From NCBI GenBank assembly GCA_034927815.1, contig JAYFPK010000006.1:62001-126000 (forward strand): a DNA stretch of 64,000 nt. The letters are read 5' to 3'. The notes beneath the pieces were generated by a model, which had not been told where the DNA came from, did not search any database, and saw only the letters and a list, made by a program, of their open reading frames with translations. Both the position numbers and the translations under genes were made by a program. Positions 32,875 to 41,696 of this stretch are shown here, in pieces; positions within the stretch are counted from its first letter, which is position 1; each line of letters starts with the position of its first letter. This DNA is from Limiplasma sp034927815. Its GTDB lineage: Bacteria; Bacillota; Clostridia; Christensenellales; Aristaeellaceae.

Positions 32875-34992
32875 ATGGCACGAAAGCGGAAGGCAAAGGA
32901 AAAAACCCTGATCAACCGGGAGTTGAGCTGGCTGCTTTTTAACCGCCGGGTGCAGATGGAGGCGGACAATCCGTCCAACCCCCTGCTGGAGCGGGCCAAA
33001 TTTCTGGCCATCGTAACCTCCAACCTGGACGAGTTTGTCCAGGTGCGCTATGGGGACATCAGCCGGGCCGCCCAGGGAAGGGGCGTGGGAGAAAAGCCCC
33101 AGGGAAGCCTCTCCGGCAAAAGCCTGTACCGAAGGGTGAACCGGGAGATGCTGGGCCAGCAGAACCTTCAATACCTGCTGTACGAAGGCATTCGTAGCGA
33201 ACTGTATTTGCAGAAGGTGCGCCTGTATCCCACCTTTCCCCTGACGGAAAAGTTGAAGGCCCGGGAGGCGGAGATTTTCAAGGAGGAGATCAGGCCGAAT
33301 ATCAGGCGCCTCTCCCTCCAGGAAGAGCCCCAGCAAAAGCAGCTGCATCTGTTTGTGAAGCTCCTCTATCCCAGAAAAAAAGAAATCCGCTTTGTCATCC
33401 TGGCGCTGCCTGCGGCGCTGCCGCGGCTTTACGATCTGTCCAAGGAGGGGGATACCCGGCTGCTGATCCCTCTGGAGGATATCCTGCGGCATCATCTGCC
33501 GGGCCTGCTCAGGGCCAGGGTCGAACAGGCGTCGGCTTTCCGGGTGATTCGCAACCAGGATTTTCCTCTGCCTGTCCACGATACCGCAGAAATCCTCCCG
33601 GCGGTGAGGGATATGCTCCGCAAGCGCCGGGGCGGCGCGGTGCTCCGCTTGGAGGTGGGGGAGCGCATGAGCGAGGAAATGCTCGCCATGCTGGCAATAC
33701 GCTTCGGGGCGCCTAAGGAGCGGCGCTACCGGGTTACCGGACCCCTGGACCTGAATAAGCTGATGATGAGCCTTTACGGCCTGCTGCCCCGGAATGGGCT
33801 GAAATACCCCTCCCACGAGCCCGCGCCTTTGCCGGAGCTGATGGGGGGCGGCCTGTGGCGAAGGATTGCGGCCAAGGATATCCTGCTGTACCATCCCTAC
33901 CATTCCTTTGCCCCCGTGGCCCATTTTCTGGAGAGGGCCGCCGCCGACCCGGCGGTGAGGTCCATCCGGCAAACCCTTTACCGGGTAAGCGGCCACAGCC
34001 CCATCATCCAGGCCCTGGCCGCGGCCGCGGAAAACGGCAAGGCAGTGACCGTGCTGCTGGAGGCCACCGCCCGCTTTGACGAGGAGAACAACCTCTTCTG
34101 GGGCGAAAGGCTGGAAAGGGCCGGCTGCAAGGTGCTCTATGGCCTGCCGGGGCTCAAGGTGCACAGCAAGGTCACGCTGGTGGAGCGCCTGGAGCGGGGC
34201 AAGCTGAAGCGCTACCTCCACCTGGGCACCGGGAATTACCATGAGGGCACTGCCCGGCAGTACACGGACTTTGGGCTGCTGACGGCGGACCGGACTTTGG
34301 GGGAGGAAGCCCTGGCCTTTTTTCAGCAGCTGGAGGGGTATCCCGCCCCGGCTGCCCGGGAACTGATCGCCGCCCCCAAGGAGCTCAAGCCCGCGCTGCT
34401 CAGGCTTATCGCCCGGGAGGAGGAGCATGCCGCCGCCGGAAGGCCCTGCGGCATTCTGACGAAGATGAACTCCCTCAGCGAGGAGGACATGATCGCCGCG
34501 CTGTACCACGCCAGCGGCGCGGGGGTGCCCGTTCGCCTCATCGTGAGGGGCCTGTGCTGTTTGCTGCCGGGGGTGCCCGGGCTCAGCAAGAACATCCGGG
34601 TGATCTCCATCGTGGGTCGGCATCTGGAGCACGCCCGATGTTTCAGCTTCGTCAACGGGGGCGAAAACCAGGTGTACCTCTCCTCGGCGGACTGGATGCC
34701 CCGGAACCTCCAAAGGCGGGCGGAGCTGATGTTCCCGGTGAAGGACCCGGAGTGCAGCCTGGCCGTCCGAAACATTCTCGAGCTTCAATGGCGGGACAGC
34801 GAAAAGGCCTGGCAGGAGCAGCCGGACGGCAGCTACCACCGCCGTCCTTCCACCCCCCAGGGCCTCAACGCCCAGGAGACGCTGCTGTCCCACCTGGATG
34901 AGGTCTTGACGGGGAAGCGGGAGGCGCTTTCCAAGGCATGGACGGACGCAAGCGACCACGCAGAAACGGCGGCAGGGGCCGCCCCAAGCTGA
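32875..34992 (+). CDS. ppk: Polyphosphate kinase 1
   Basis: The 705-residue enzyme makes polyphosphate from ATP through a phosphohistidine. The N-terminal domain starts INRELSWLLFNRRV and includes IVTSNLDEFVQVRYG. The two phospholipase-D-like domains carry the key histidines: H430 in LKVHSKVTLV, the expected phosphorylated residue, and H456 in GTGNYHEGTARQYTDFGLLT. The C terminus extends about 30 residues past the usual end and is Ala-rich. The ATG at 32875 has no strong ribosome site beyond GGGGG. The cysE gene follows after 13 bases. Confidence 0.95.
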   Translation: MARKRKAKEKTLINRELSWLLFNRRVQMEADNPSNPLLERAKFLAIVTSNLDEFVQVRYGDISRAAQGRGVGEKPQGSLSGKSLYRRVNREMLGQQNLQYLLYEGIRSELYLQKVRLYPTFPLTEKLKAREAEIFKEEIRPNIRRLSLQEEPQQKQLHLFVKLLYPRKKEIRFVILALPAALPRLYDLSKEGDTRLLIPLEDILRHHLPGLLRARVEQASAFRVIRNQDFPLPVHDTAEILPAVRDMLRKRRGGAVLRLEVGERMSEEMLAMLAIRFGAPKERRYRVTGPLDLNKLMMSLYGLLPRNGLKYPSHEPAPLPELMGGGLWRRIAAKDILLYHPYHSFAPVAHFLERAAADPAVRSIRQTLYRVSGHSPIIQALAAAAENGKAVTVLLEATARFDEENNLFWGERLERAGCKVLYGLPGLKVHSKVTLVERLERGKLKRYLHLGTGNYHEGTARQYTDFGLLTADRTLGEEALAFFQQLEGYPAPAARELIAAPKELKPALLRLIAREEEHAAAGRPCGILTKMNSLSEEDMIAALYHASGAGVPVRLIVRGLCCLLPGVPGLSKNIRVISIVGRHLEHARCFSFVNGGENQVYLSSADWMPRNLQRRAELMFPVKDPECSLAVRNILELQWRDSEKAWQEQPDGSYHRRPSTPQGLNAQETLLSHLDEVLTGKREALSKAWTDASDHAETAAGAAPS

Positions 34993-35005
34993 AAGGGGAT
35001 TGACC

Positions 35006-35770
35006 ATGGGCGAGACCCATTGGAGAGATTTGGTGCGGGAGGACCGGGAGGCGGTGCTGGCCCGGGACCCCGCCGCCAGGAGCATGATGGAGGTGCGGCT
35101 GTGCTATCCGGGCCTGGCCGCGCTGAAATCCCACCGCAGGGCTCACCGGCTTTATCAAAAGGGCCATGTGCTGCTGGCCCGGCTGCTGAGCCAGCGGGCA
35201 CGCCATAAGACCGGCATTGAGATTCACCCAGGGGCCCGGATCGGCCGCCGGGTGTTTATCGACCACGGGGACGGGGTGGTGATCGGAGAGACCGCCCGCA
35301 TCGGGGACGACGTGACCATCTACCAGGGCGTAACCCTGGGCGGCACGGGGAAGGATAGCGGCAAGCGCCACCCCAACATCGGTAACGGCTGCACCATCGG
35401 CGCGGGGGCCAAGGTGCTGGGGCCCATCACCATCGGCAACAACTGCAAGGTGGGGGCCGGGGCCATCGTCCTCAAAGACGTGCCAGACAACTGTACCGTG
35501 GTGGGCAACCCGGGCCGCATCGTCAAAAAGGACAAAGTGCCCGTCAAGGGCGAGGCGGACCTGGATCAGGTAAACCTGCCCGATCCTATGCTGGAGCGCA
35601 TGGAGACCCTGGTACAGCGGCTCACCACCCTGGAGAAATGCCTGGCCCGCCAGGCCCAGCGGCTGGGCTGCCTGGACTGCCCGGACAAGGACTCCGACGC
35701 CCCTTGCCAAGTCGAAGACGGCGTTCCGCCCTTCCCCGAGCACTTGGCCCGGCAGTTGGAGGAGATGTAG
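35006..35770 (+). CDS. cysE: Serine O-acetyltransferase
   Basis: The 254-residue enzyme transfers acetyl from acetyl-CoA to L-serine for cysteine synthesis. It shows the left-handed beta-helix hexapeptides and the catalytic segment FIDHGDGVVIGETA, then GVTLGGTGKD and KRHPNIGNG, as in SAT. After the standard domain the C terminus adds a coiled-coil-like stretch (MLERMETLVQRLTTLEKCLA) and a Cys-containing tail, CLDCPDKDSDAPC, which is not typical. I use the ATG at 35006 with AAAGGGG. It precedes cysS, a linkage seen in many Bacillota. Confidence 0.94.
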   Translation: MGETHWRDLVREDREAVLARDPAARSMMEVRLCYPGLAALKSHRRAHRLYQKGHVLLARLLSQRARHKTGIEIHPGARIGRRVFIDHGDGVVIGETARIGDDVTIYQGVTLGGTGKDSGKRHPNIGNGCTIGAGAKVLGPITIGNNCKVGAGAIVLKDVPDNCTVVGNPGRIVKKDKVPVKGEADLDQVNLPDPMLERMETLVQRLTTLEKCLARQAQRLGCLDCPDKDSDAPCQVEDGVPPFPEHLARQLEEM

Positions 35771-36000
35771 TGGGGCGACGCCTAGGGGCGCTGCCCCAAA
35801 CCCCGCCAAAGGGTACATCCCTTTGGAATCCCGCCTTTGGAACGCCCTGACGGGCATCCCAAGGAATCAACAAAACGCACGAATCCCTTTTGACCGCGTG
35901 AAACGCGCTCAAGGATGGGTCCAGGGATGAAATCCCTGGCGGGGTCCGGGGCGGAGCCCCGGCATACTCCCCGCACGCCCCCATAAAAGGAGGAGCCCTC
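35771..36000 (+). repeat. GC-rich stacked-hairpin region between cysE and cysS
   Basis: No gene is visible. Inverted repeats include CCAAAGGG/CCCTTTGG around a TACAT loop at 35806-35826, CCAGGGAT/ATCCCTGG at 35921-35939 and CCGGGGC/GCCCCGG at 35946-35962. The first one has a sequence-divergent counterpart with the same loop at 46522-46544. This looks like a dispersed intergenic repeat rather than a T-box leader, for which I see no conserved box. Confidence 0.5.
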
Positions 36001-37398
36001 TTGGAGATTTTCAACAGCATGACCCGGAAAAAGGAGCCCTTTGTGCCCATTCGGGAAGGCAAGGTGGGCATTTACGCCTGCGGGCCTACGGTATACAACT
36101 ATTTTCACATCGGCAACGCCCGGCCCTTCATCATCTTTGACGTGCTGCGCCGGTATTTGGAACACCGGGGGTATGAGGTGACGTTTGTGCAGAACTTCAC
36201 CGACATTGACGACCGGATGATTCAGCAGGCCCGGCAGGACGGCACCACGGTGCAGGCCGTGGCGGAGCGCTTCATCAAGGAGTACGAGATTGACGCCAGG
36301 GCCTTGGGCATCCGCCCGGCCACGGTGCACCCCAGGGCTACGGAGCATATTCCCCAGATCATCGCCATGATTCGCAAGCTCATGGACAAGGGCCTGGCCT
36401 ACGAGAGCAACGGGGACGTGTACTACCGGGTAAAGGCCTTCCCCTCCTACGGCTGCCTGTGCGGCCAGAACCTGGGGGATTTGGATTGTGGGGCCCGGGT
36501 GAGCGTGGACGAGCAAAAGGAGGACCCCCTGGATTTCGCGTTGTGGAAGGCGCAAAAGCCCGGGGAGCCCGCCTGGGAGAGCCCCTGGGGGCTGGGCCGC
36601 CCCGGCTGGCATATCGAGTGCTCGGCCATGTCCACCACCTATTTGGGGGAGCATTTCGACATCCATGGGGGCGGCAAGGACCTGCTCTTCCCCCACCATG
36701 AGAACGAGATCGCCCAGACCAGCGGGGCCACGGGCCAGCCCTATGTGAACTACTGGATGCACAATGGCTTCATCAACATCGACAACGAGAAGATGAGCAA
36801 GTCCAAGGGCAACTTCTTCACGGTGCGGGACATCGGCAAGGAGTATGACCTCCAAGCTGTGCGGATGTTCATGCTCTCCGCCCACTACCGCAGCCCCATC
36901 AATTTCGGCCGGGAGATGATCCAGCAGGCCGCCAGCAGCCTGGAACGGCTGTCCATTGCCAAGGACCAGCTGGCGTTTTTGATGGCCTCGGCCCAGGAAA
37001 GGGAGCCGGACGAGGGAGAGGCCGCCTTCATGGCCGCCTGCGATCAGGCCAGGGCCCATTTCTACGACGCCATGGATGACGACCTGAACACCGCCGACGC
37101 CCTGAGCGCGATTTTTGACCTTGCCAGGGATATCCATAAGCTGCCCCTGACCCCCGCCAGCCGCAAGGCCATTGCCTACGGCCAGGAGACCTTCTCGGCC
37201 TTGACCGGGGTGCTGGGCCTGCTGGAGGGACGGGAGGAGGAGATCAGCCCCGAGGTGCAAGCCATGGTCCAGGAACGGGCCCAGGCCCGCAAGGACAAGA
37301 ACTGGAAGCGCAGCGACGAGCTCCGGGACGCCATCAAGGCCCTGGGCTATATCCTGGAGGATACCCCCGCCGGGCAGAAGGTGCGCAAAGGGCAGTGA
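36001..37398 (+). CDS. cysS: Cysteine-tRNA ligase
   Basis: The 465-residue class I synthetase charges tRNA-Cys. HIGN lies at residues 36-39, KMSKS at 264-268, and the zinc ligands start with C27 in YACGPTVYN and the cysteine of HIECSAM. FTDIDDRMI and FDIHGGGKDLLFPHHENE are also diagnostic. The start is a TTG at 36001 with AAAGGAGGAG upstream. The downstream ComEA-like gene overlaps its last four bases. Confidence 0.97.
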   Translation: MEIFNSMTRKKEPFVPIREGKVGIYACGPTVYNYFHIGNARPFIIFDVLRRYLEHRGYEVTFVQNFTDIDDRMIQQARQDGTTVQAVAERFIKEYEIDARALGIRPATVHPRATEHIPQIIAMIRKLMDKGLAYESNGDVYYRVKAFPSYGCLCGQNLGDLDCGARVSVDEQKEDPLDFALWKAQKPGEPAWESPWGLGRPGWHIECSAMSTTYLGEHFDIHGGGKDLLFPHHENEIAQTSGATGQPYVNYWMHNGFINIDNEKMSKSKGNFFTVRDIGKEYDLQAVRMFMLSAHYRSPINFGREMIQQAASSLERLSIAKDQLAFLMASAQEREPDEGEAAFMAACDQARAHFYDAMDDDLNTADALSAIFDLARDIHKLPLTPASRKAIAYGQETFSALTGVLGLLEGREEEISPEVQAMVQERAQARKDKNWKRSDELRDAIKALGYILEDTPAGQKVRKGQ

Positions 37399-37805
37399 GG
37401 AAAATGGACAAGGAAAGAGCGCGGCCCCAGGAGCGGTGTTGGGCAGTGGCTACCCTGGCCCTGTGCGCGGCGGCCCTGCTGTGGACCGGCTGGCATTTGC
37501 GCTGGAGCACACAGGCCCTTCGGGCCGAGCTCACCATCCCCGTGGCCGCCGCGCGGCACGGGGAGGCCATGCCCTCTCGTTGGAACGGGCTGCTGGGAAC
37601 GGGAGCAAGCCCCGTGGCCGTGAACAAAGCGGAGGAGCAGGCGCTTTGCCGCCTCCCCGGCATAGGGCCTGTGACCGCCCGTGATCTCATCGCCCAAAGG
37701 GAAACCTGGGGGCCCTTCTTCTTTCCCGAGGACCTGCTGAACGTGAAGGGGATCACCCAAAAGAAGCTGGAGAAGCTCGCTCCGGAGATCACGCTGGAGA
37801 GATAA
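37395..37805 (+). CDS. Membrane-anchored helix-hairpin-helix protein, ComEA-like
   Basis: The 136-residue protein has one N-terminal transmembrane helix at about 17-36 and a C-terminal ComEA-type double helix-hairpin-helix: VNKAEEQALCRLPGIGPVTA and LLNVKGITQKKLEKL. ComEA binds double-stranded DNA outside the membrane during transformation. The linker SLBB domain found in full-length ComEA is absent, and no comEB or comEC is adjacent, so a competence role is uncertain. The GTG at 37395 overlaps the cysS stop; the ATG at 37404 is an alternative start. Confidence 0.8.
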   Translation: MRKMDKERARPQERCWAVATLALCAAALLWTGWHLRWSTQALRAELTIPVAAARHGEAMPSRWNGLLGTGASPVAVNKAEEQALCRLPGIGPVTARDLIAQRETWGPFFFPEDLLNVKGITQKKLEKLAPEITLER

Positions 37806-37818
37806 AGGGGGGGCTGCC

Positions 37819-37902
37819 ATGGAGGACCACATCCTCTTTGCGGTAAATCCGATTTGGGGGGCCCGGCAGGAGAATGCCCGGCCCTCCGCCCAGGGGTCGT
37901 GA
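37819..37902 (+). CDS. Possible 27-residue small protein before the polysaccharide cluster
   Basis: An ATG at 37819 follows AAGGGGGGG with proper spacing and opens a 27-codon frame beginning MEDHILFAVNPIWGARQEN. It ends 50 bases before the sugar transferase gene. It could be a leader peptide or chance, and I see no other support. Confidence 0.3.
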   Translation: MEDHILFAVNPIWGARQENARPSAQGS

Positions 37903-37952
37903 CGGGGGCGAGCCTCCGGGGAGCCCAGCGTCATGATACAGGAGGAACGGGA

Positions 37953-38579
37953 ATGTACAAAGGCTTTACCAAGAGGTTCCTCGATTTGATCTTCGCCGCC
38001 CTTGGGCTGGCGCTGCTCAGCCCGGTCTTTCTTTTGACCGCCATCGCTATCAAGCTTTCCTCTCCGGGGCCGGTGTCCTTTCGCCAGACCCGGGTGGGGA
38101 AGGACAAGGTTCCCTTTCGAATCTGGAAGTTCCGCACCATGTACAGGGACACCCCTCCGGATGTGCCCACCCATTTGCTTCAAAACGCCAGCCGCCATAT
38201 CACCCCTGTGGGGCGCGTGCTGCGGGCCACCAGCATTGACGAGCTTCCCCAGCTGTTGAATGTGATGCTGGGGCATATGTCCTTGATCGGCCCGCGCCCC
38301 GCCCTTTGGACCCAGGACGATTTGGTGGCCCTGCGGGACCAATACGGGGCCAATGCCGTGCGGCCCGGCCTGAGCGGCTGGGCCCAGGTCAATGGCCGGG
38401 ATGAGCTCAGCCTGGAGAAAAAGGCCCTGCGGGACGGGGAATACGCCCAGAATGTGAGCTTTGCCCTGGACGTGAAGTGCTTTTTCCTGACCTTGGTGAA
38501 GGTGTTCAACCGGGAGGGCATTGCCGAGGGCAAGGAGGGAAAGCACTACGCCGCCCAGCGGATGGGGGGAGACAAATGA
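37953..38579 (+). CDS. Initiating sugar transferase (undecaprenyl-phosphate phosphosugar transferase, WcaJ/PglC family)
   Basis: The 208-residue protein has one N-terminal hydrophobic helix (10-34) and the bacterial sugar transferase domain: SSPGPVSFRQTRVGKDKVPF, IWKFRTMY, the SIDELPQLLNVMLGHMSLIGPRP core and GLSGWAQVNGRDEL. It attaches the first sugar phosphate to undecaprenyl phosphate at the cytoplasmic membrane. The start at 37953 has AGGAGG. It opens a chain of overlapping genes that ends at 45391. Confidence 0.94.
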   Translation: MYKGFTKRFLDLIFAALGLALLSPVFLLTAIAIKLSSPGPVSFRQTRVGKDKVPFRIWKFRTMYRDTPPDVPTHLLQNASRHITPVGRVLRATSIDELPQLLNVMLGHMSLIGPRPALWTQDDLVALRDQYGANAVRPGLSGWAQVNGRDELSLEKKALRDGEYAQNVSFALDVKCFFLTLVKVFNREGIAEGKEGKHYAAQRMGGDK

Positions 38580-39427
38580 CAAAGCTGCTGATCACAGGGG
38601 CGGGGAGCTACATCGGCGGGGCGGCGGCGGCATATTGGCTGGCCGCCACGGGCCAGTCTGCCCGGACGGTGGATGTGCGGGGAGAGGCCTGGAAGGAAAT
38701 CTCTTTCCAAGGCTATGACGCGCTGCTCCATGTGGCGGGCATTGCCCACCGGCGGGAAACGGAGGAGGAGGCCGGTGAATACTACGCCGTGAACCGGGAT
38801 TTGGCCGTGGCCGTGGCAAAGAAGGCCAAGGCCGAGGGCGTGAGGCAGTTCATCTTCCTGAGCTCCATGAGCGTGTACGGCATTACCACCGGGCACATCA
38901 CCGCCCAAAGCGCGCCGTCCCCCAACACCCACTACGGCAGGAGCAAGCTCCAGGCGGAGGAGGCTCTGCTGGCCCTGGCGGGAGAAGGCTTTGCCGTGGC
39001 GGTCCTCAGGCCCCCCATGGTCTATGGCAAGGGCTGCCGGGGCAATTATCCCCGGCTTTCCGCGCTGGTGCGCAAAGCGCCCTTTTTCCCCAAAGTGGAC
39101 AACCGGCGCAGCATGCTTTACATCGACTGCCTCAGCGCCTTTGTGGTCCGGCTGGCGGATAGCGGCCGGGGAGGCCTGTTCTTCCCTCAGAACAGGGAGT
39201 ACGTCAGCACCGATGATCTGGTGCGGGAAATTGCCAGGGCCCATGGCAAAAGCATCTGGCAGCCCAGGGGTTTTGGCTGGCTGATCCGCCTGCTCGCCTC
39301 CCGGGTGGGGGTCCTGGGAAAGCTCTTTGGCAGCCTGACCTATGACCAGGCCATGAGCCGGGATTTTACGGAGGAATCCCAGCTGGACTTTGCTGAAACC
39401 ATCCGCCGGACGGAGGCGCGGCCATGA
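38576..39427 (+). CDS. NAD-dependent epimerase/dehydratase (extended SDR)
   Basis: The 283-residue protein has a Rossmann motif TGAGSYIGG, the HVAGIAH segment, catalytic Ser in FLSSMSVYG and the YxxxK motif YGRSK. It is shorter than GalE and of the type often found next to initiating sugar transferases in polysaccharide loci, where it modifies a nucleotide sugar or a lipid-linked sugar. The substrate cannot be predicted. The ATG overlaps the sugar transferase stop. Confidence 0.88.
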   Translation: MTKLLITGAGSYIGGAAAAYWLAATGQSARTVDVRGEAWKEISFQGYDALLHVAGIAHRRETEEEAGEYYAVNRDLAVAVAKKAKAEGVRQFIFLSSMSVYGITTGHITAQSAPSPNTHYGRSKLQAEEALLALAGEGFAVAVLRPPMVYGKGCRGNYPRLSALVRKAPFFPKVDNRRSMLYIDCLSAFVVRLADSGRGGLFFPQNREYVSTDDLVREIARAHGKSIWQPRGFGWLIRLLASRVGVLGKLFGSLTYDQAMSRDFTEESQLDFAETIRRTEARP

Positions 39428-40557
39428 GCAAGAAGGTCCTTTTTGTGGCTACGGTGCTCAGGGGGCATATTCTGGTGTTTCACCTCCCCTATATGCAGTG
39501 GTTCAAGGAGCAAGGCTACGAGGTGCACCTGTGCGCCCGCAACGATACCGGGGAAACAGACCCCCAGGTGCCCTTTTGTGACCGCTATCGGGACATGCCC
39601 TTTGAGCGCAACCCCCTTTCCAAGGGGAATTTGGCGGCATATCGGGAGTTGAAGGAGCTGATCGATCAGGAGGACTACGCTCTGATTCACTGCCACACCC
39701 CTGTGGGGGGTATGCTGGCCCGGTTGGCGGCCCGAAGGGCTCGCAGGCAGGGGACGAAGGTGGCGTATACGGCCCACGGCTTTCACTTCTTCTCCGGGGC
39801 CGGGCTGCTGAACTGGCTGGTCTACTATCCTGCGGAGCGGTGGCTGGCCCGGTATACGGACCTGCTCATCACCATCAACCGGGAGGATTATGCCCGGGCC
39901 AGGAGGTTCCCCGCGAAGAAGGTGGCTTTGGTACGGGGCGTGGGCATTGATTTCGCCCGCTTTGAAGCCCCGGTGGACGGAGCCGCCGTCCGAAGCTCCC
40001 TGGGGGTGCCGTCAGGGGCTCCCCTGGTGATCACCGTGGGGGAGCATATCCCCCGGAAAAACCATGAAACCGTGCTGCGGGCCTTGGCCCGGATACCGGA
40101 AGCCTGGCTGCTTTTTTGCGGGGTGGGGGAATTGACCCAAAAGCTTGAGGCCCTGGCCCGGGAGCTGGGCATGGCCGAAAGAACGCTGTTTTTGGGCTTT
40201 CGCCGGGATGTGCCTGGGCTGCTCAAGGCCTCGGACGTGTTTTTCTTTCCCTCCTTCCAGGAGGGCTTGCCGGTATCCCTGATGGAGGCCATGGCTGCGG
40301 GGCTGCCCTGTGTGGCCTCCGGGGTCCGGGGCAACCGGGATTTGATCGGGGAGAGCGGAGGCGGGACGCTGCGGCCGCCCCTGGATGTAGAAGGCTTTGC
40401 CCAGGACATCACCCGGCTGCTGGGGAACGAAGCCCTGCGCCGGGAGATGGGCCGCGGCAATGAGCGTTTCATTCAGGCGTACGGGCTGCTCCAGGTGCGG
40501 GAGGAAATGACCCGGCTTTACCGGGAGCAGCTCGCCCAAGGGGCGGGGGAGGCGTGA
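39424..40557 (+). CDS. Glycosyltransferase family 4
   Basis: The 377-residue protein has the GT-B fold of family 4: an N-terminal domain with VHLCARNDT and TAHGFHFFSGAG, and a C-terminal donor-binding domain with ITVGEHIPRKNHETVLRAL, the acidic FFFPSFQEGLPVSLMEAMAAGLPCVAS motif and GNRDLI. The TAHGFHF segment is usual in enzymes acting second in capsule or EPS assembly, on the undecaprenyl-linked sugar. The gene overlaps its neighbour by four bases. Confidence 0.9.
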   Translation: MSKKVLFVATVLRGHILVFHLPYMQWFKEQGYEVHLCARNDTGETDPQVPFCDRYRDMPFERNPLSKGNLAAYRELKELIDQEDYALIHCHTPVGGMLARLAARRARRQGTKVAYTAHGFHFFSGAGLLNWLVYYPAERWLARYTDLLITINREDYARARRFPAKKVALVRGVGIDFARFEAPVDGAAVRSSLGVPSGAPLVITVGEHIPRKNHETVLRALARIPEAWLLFCGVGELTQKLEALARELGMAERTLFLGFRRDVPGLLKASDVFFFPSFQEGLPVSLMEAMAAGLPCVASGVRGNRDLIGESGGGTLRPPLDVEGFAQDITRLLGNEALRREMGRGNERFIQAYGLLQVREEMTRLYREQLAQGAGEA

Positions 40558-40559
40558 GA

Positions 40560-41696
40560 ATGACCTTTTGCTTGTTTGTAATGAAATATCCCCTTCACCT
40601 GCGGGAGAACCTGAAGGGGAAGTTTGACGGACAGATGGCCGCCGTGCGGGCCCTGGGCCACAAGGCATGCTGCGTGGGCTGGGACAGGGAGGGGCTGTGG
40701 CTGGTGGGGGAAGGCTCCCGGGAGCTGCTGTGTAAGAGCCCTTTCACCAGGCTTCCCGGCTACGGCCATACTCTGATCTTTGTGGACTTGATGCGGGCTG
40801 TGGACAAGGTGCTGGAAAACCGGAAGGTGGACTTGCTCTATTGGCGCTACATGCCCACCTTCGGCAACGCGCCCCGGACCATGCGGGCCTTCAAAGCCCA
40901 GGGGGGCAAGCTGGTGATGGAGTTTCCCACCTTCCCCAGGGAAGAGGAGAACCGCCGCTCCTTGCTCCGGCGGCCGGTGTTCGCCTATGCGGACCGGATT
41001 CTCAGCAAGCTTAGTCCCCTCGTCGACCTGTACACCGCCATTGGACAGCCCTGCGGCGGAGAGATTGACGGCCGCCCGGCCATGGATATCGTAAACGGCG
41101 TGGATGTGGAGGGGCTGCCCCTTCACGCGCCCAACCCCGGGGAGGAAGCCGTCCACCTGCTGGCGCTGGCCAGCATGGCGGGCTGGCATGGCTATGACCG
41201 GATTCTTCGGTCCATGGCTGCGCACCAAGGCCCGGAGAAGGTATATTTGCACCTGGTGGGAGGGGATGGGGACGGTTCCCTGGCGGCCTGGAAGGGATTG
41301 GCCGGGGAGCTGGGCCTGGAGGAACGGGCGCTGTTCCATGGCCCCCTGTATGGCCCGGAGCTGGATGCGCGGGTGGCGGATTGCGATGTGGGCATCGGCA
41401 GCCTGGGCATGTTCCGCTTCGGGCTCCAAAACGGAATGACCTTGAAGCTGAGGGAATACATGGCCCGGGGCCTGCCCTTTGTCTACGCGGTGGACGATCC
41501 CGCGATTCCTGACAATCCCCGCTTTTGCCTGCGGGTGCCCAATGAGGAGAGCCCCATTGACCTGGGGGAGATCGTGGCCTTTGCCCTGGAGGCCAAGAGG
41601 GATGAAGGAGCCCCCGGCCTGATGCGGGAGCATGCCCGGCGGCACATGTCCTGGCAGAGCGTCATGGGCGGCGTGCTGGAAAGGGTGGGCCTATGA
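40560..41696 (+). CDS. Glycosyltransferase-like protein (GT-B fold, divergent)
   Basis: The 378-residue protein is weakly conserved, with a GT4-like C-terminal half: HLLALASMAGWHGYDRILRSM, VGGDGDGSLAAWKGLA, DCDVGIGSLGMFRFGLQNGMTLKLREYMARGLPFV. The N-terminal half has LLYWRYMPTFGNAPRTMRAF, reminiscent of family 4 acceptor domains. The donor and acceptor are unknown. I use the ATG at 40560 because GGGGAGG is properly spaced from it; the GTG at 40554 is too close. Confidence 0.75.
   Translation: MTFCLFVMKYPLHLRENLKGKFDGQMAAVRALGHKACCVGWDREGLWLVGEGSRELLCKSPFTRLPGYGHTLIFVDLMRAVDKVLENRKVDLLYWRYMPTFGNAPRTMRAFKAQGGKLVMEFPTFPREEENRRSLLRRPVFAYADRILSKLSPLVDLYTAIGQPCGGEIDGRPAMDIVNGVDVEGLPLHAPNPGEEAVHLLALASMAGWHGYDRILRSMAAHQGPEKVYLHLVGGDGDGSLAAWKGLAGELGLEERALFHGPLYGPELDARVADCDVGIGSLGMFRFGLQNGMTLKLREYMARGLPFVYAVDDPAIPDNPRFCLRVPNEESPIDLGEIVAFALEAKRDEGAPGLMREHARRHMSWQSVMGGVLERVGL

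Noticed and set aside
35771..36000. T-box leader before cysS
   Set aside because: The region has hairpins but no recognisable T-box sequence or antiterminator pairing, and its structures resemble repeats found elsewhere in the window.
37395..37805. Functional competence locus
   Set aside because: Only a short ComEA-like protein is present, with no SLBB domain, comEB, comEC or pilus genes in the window.
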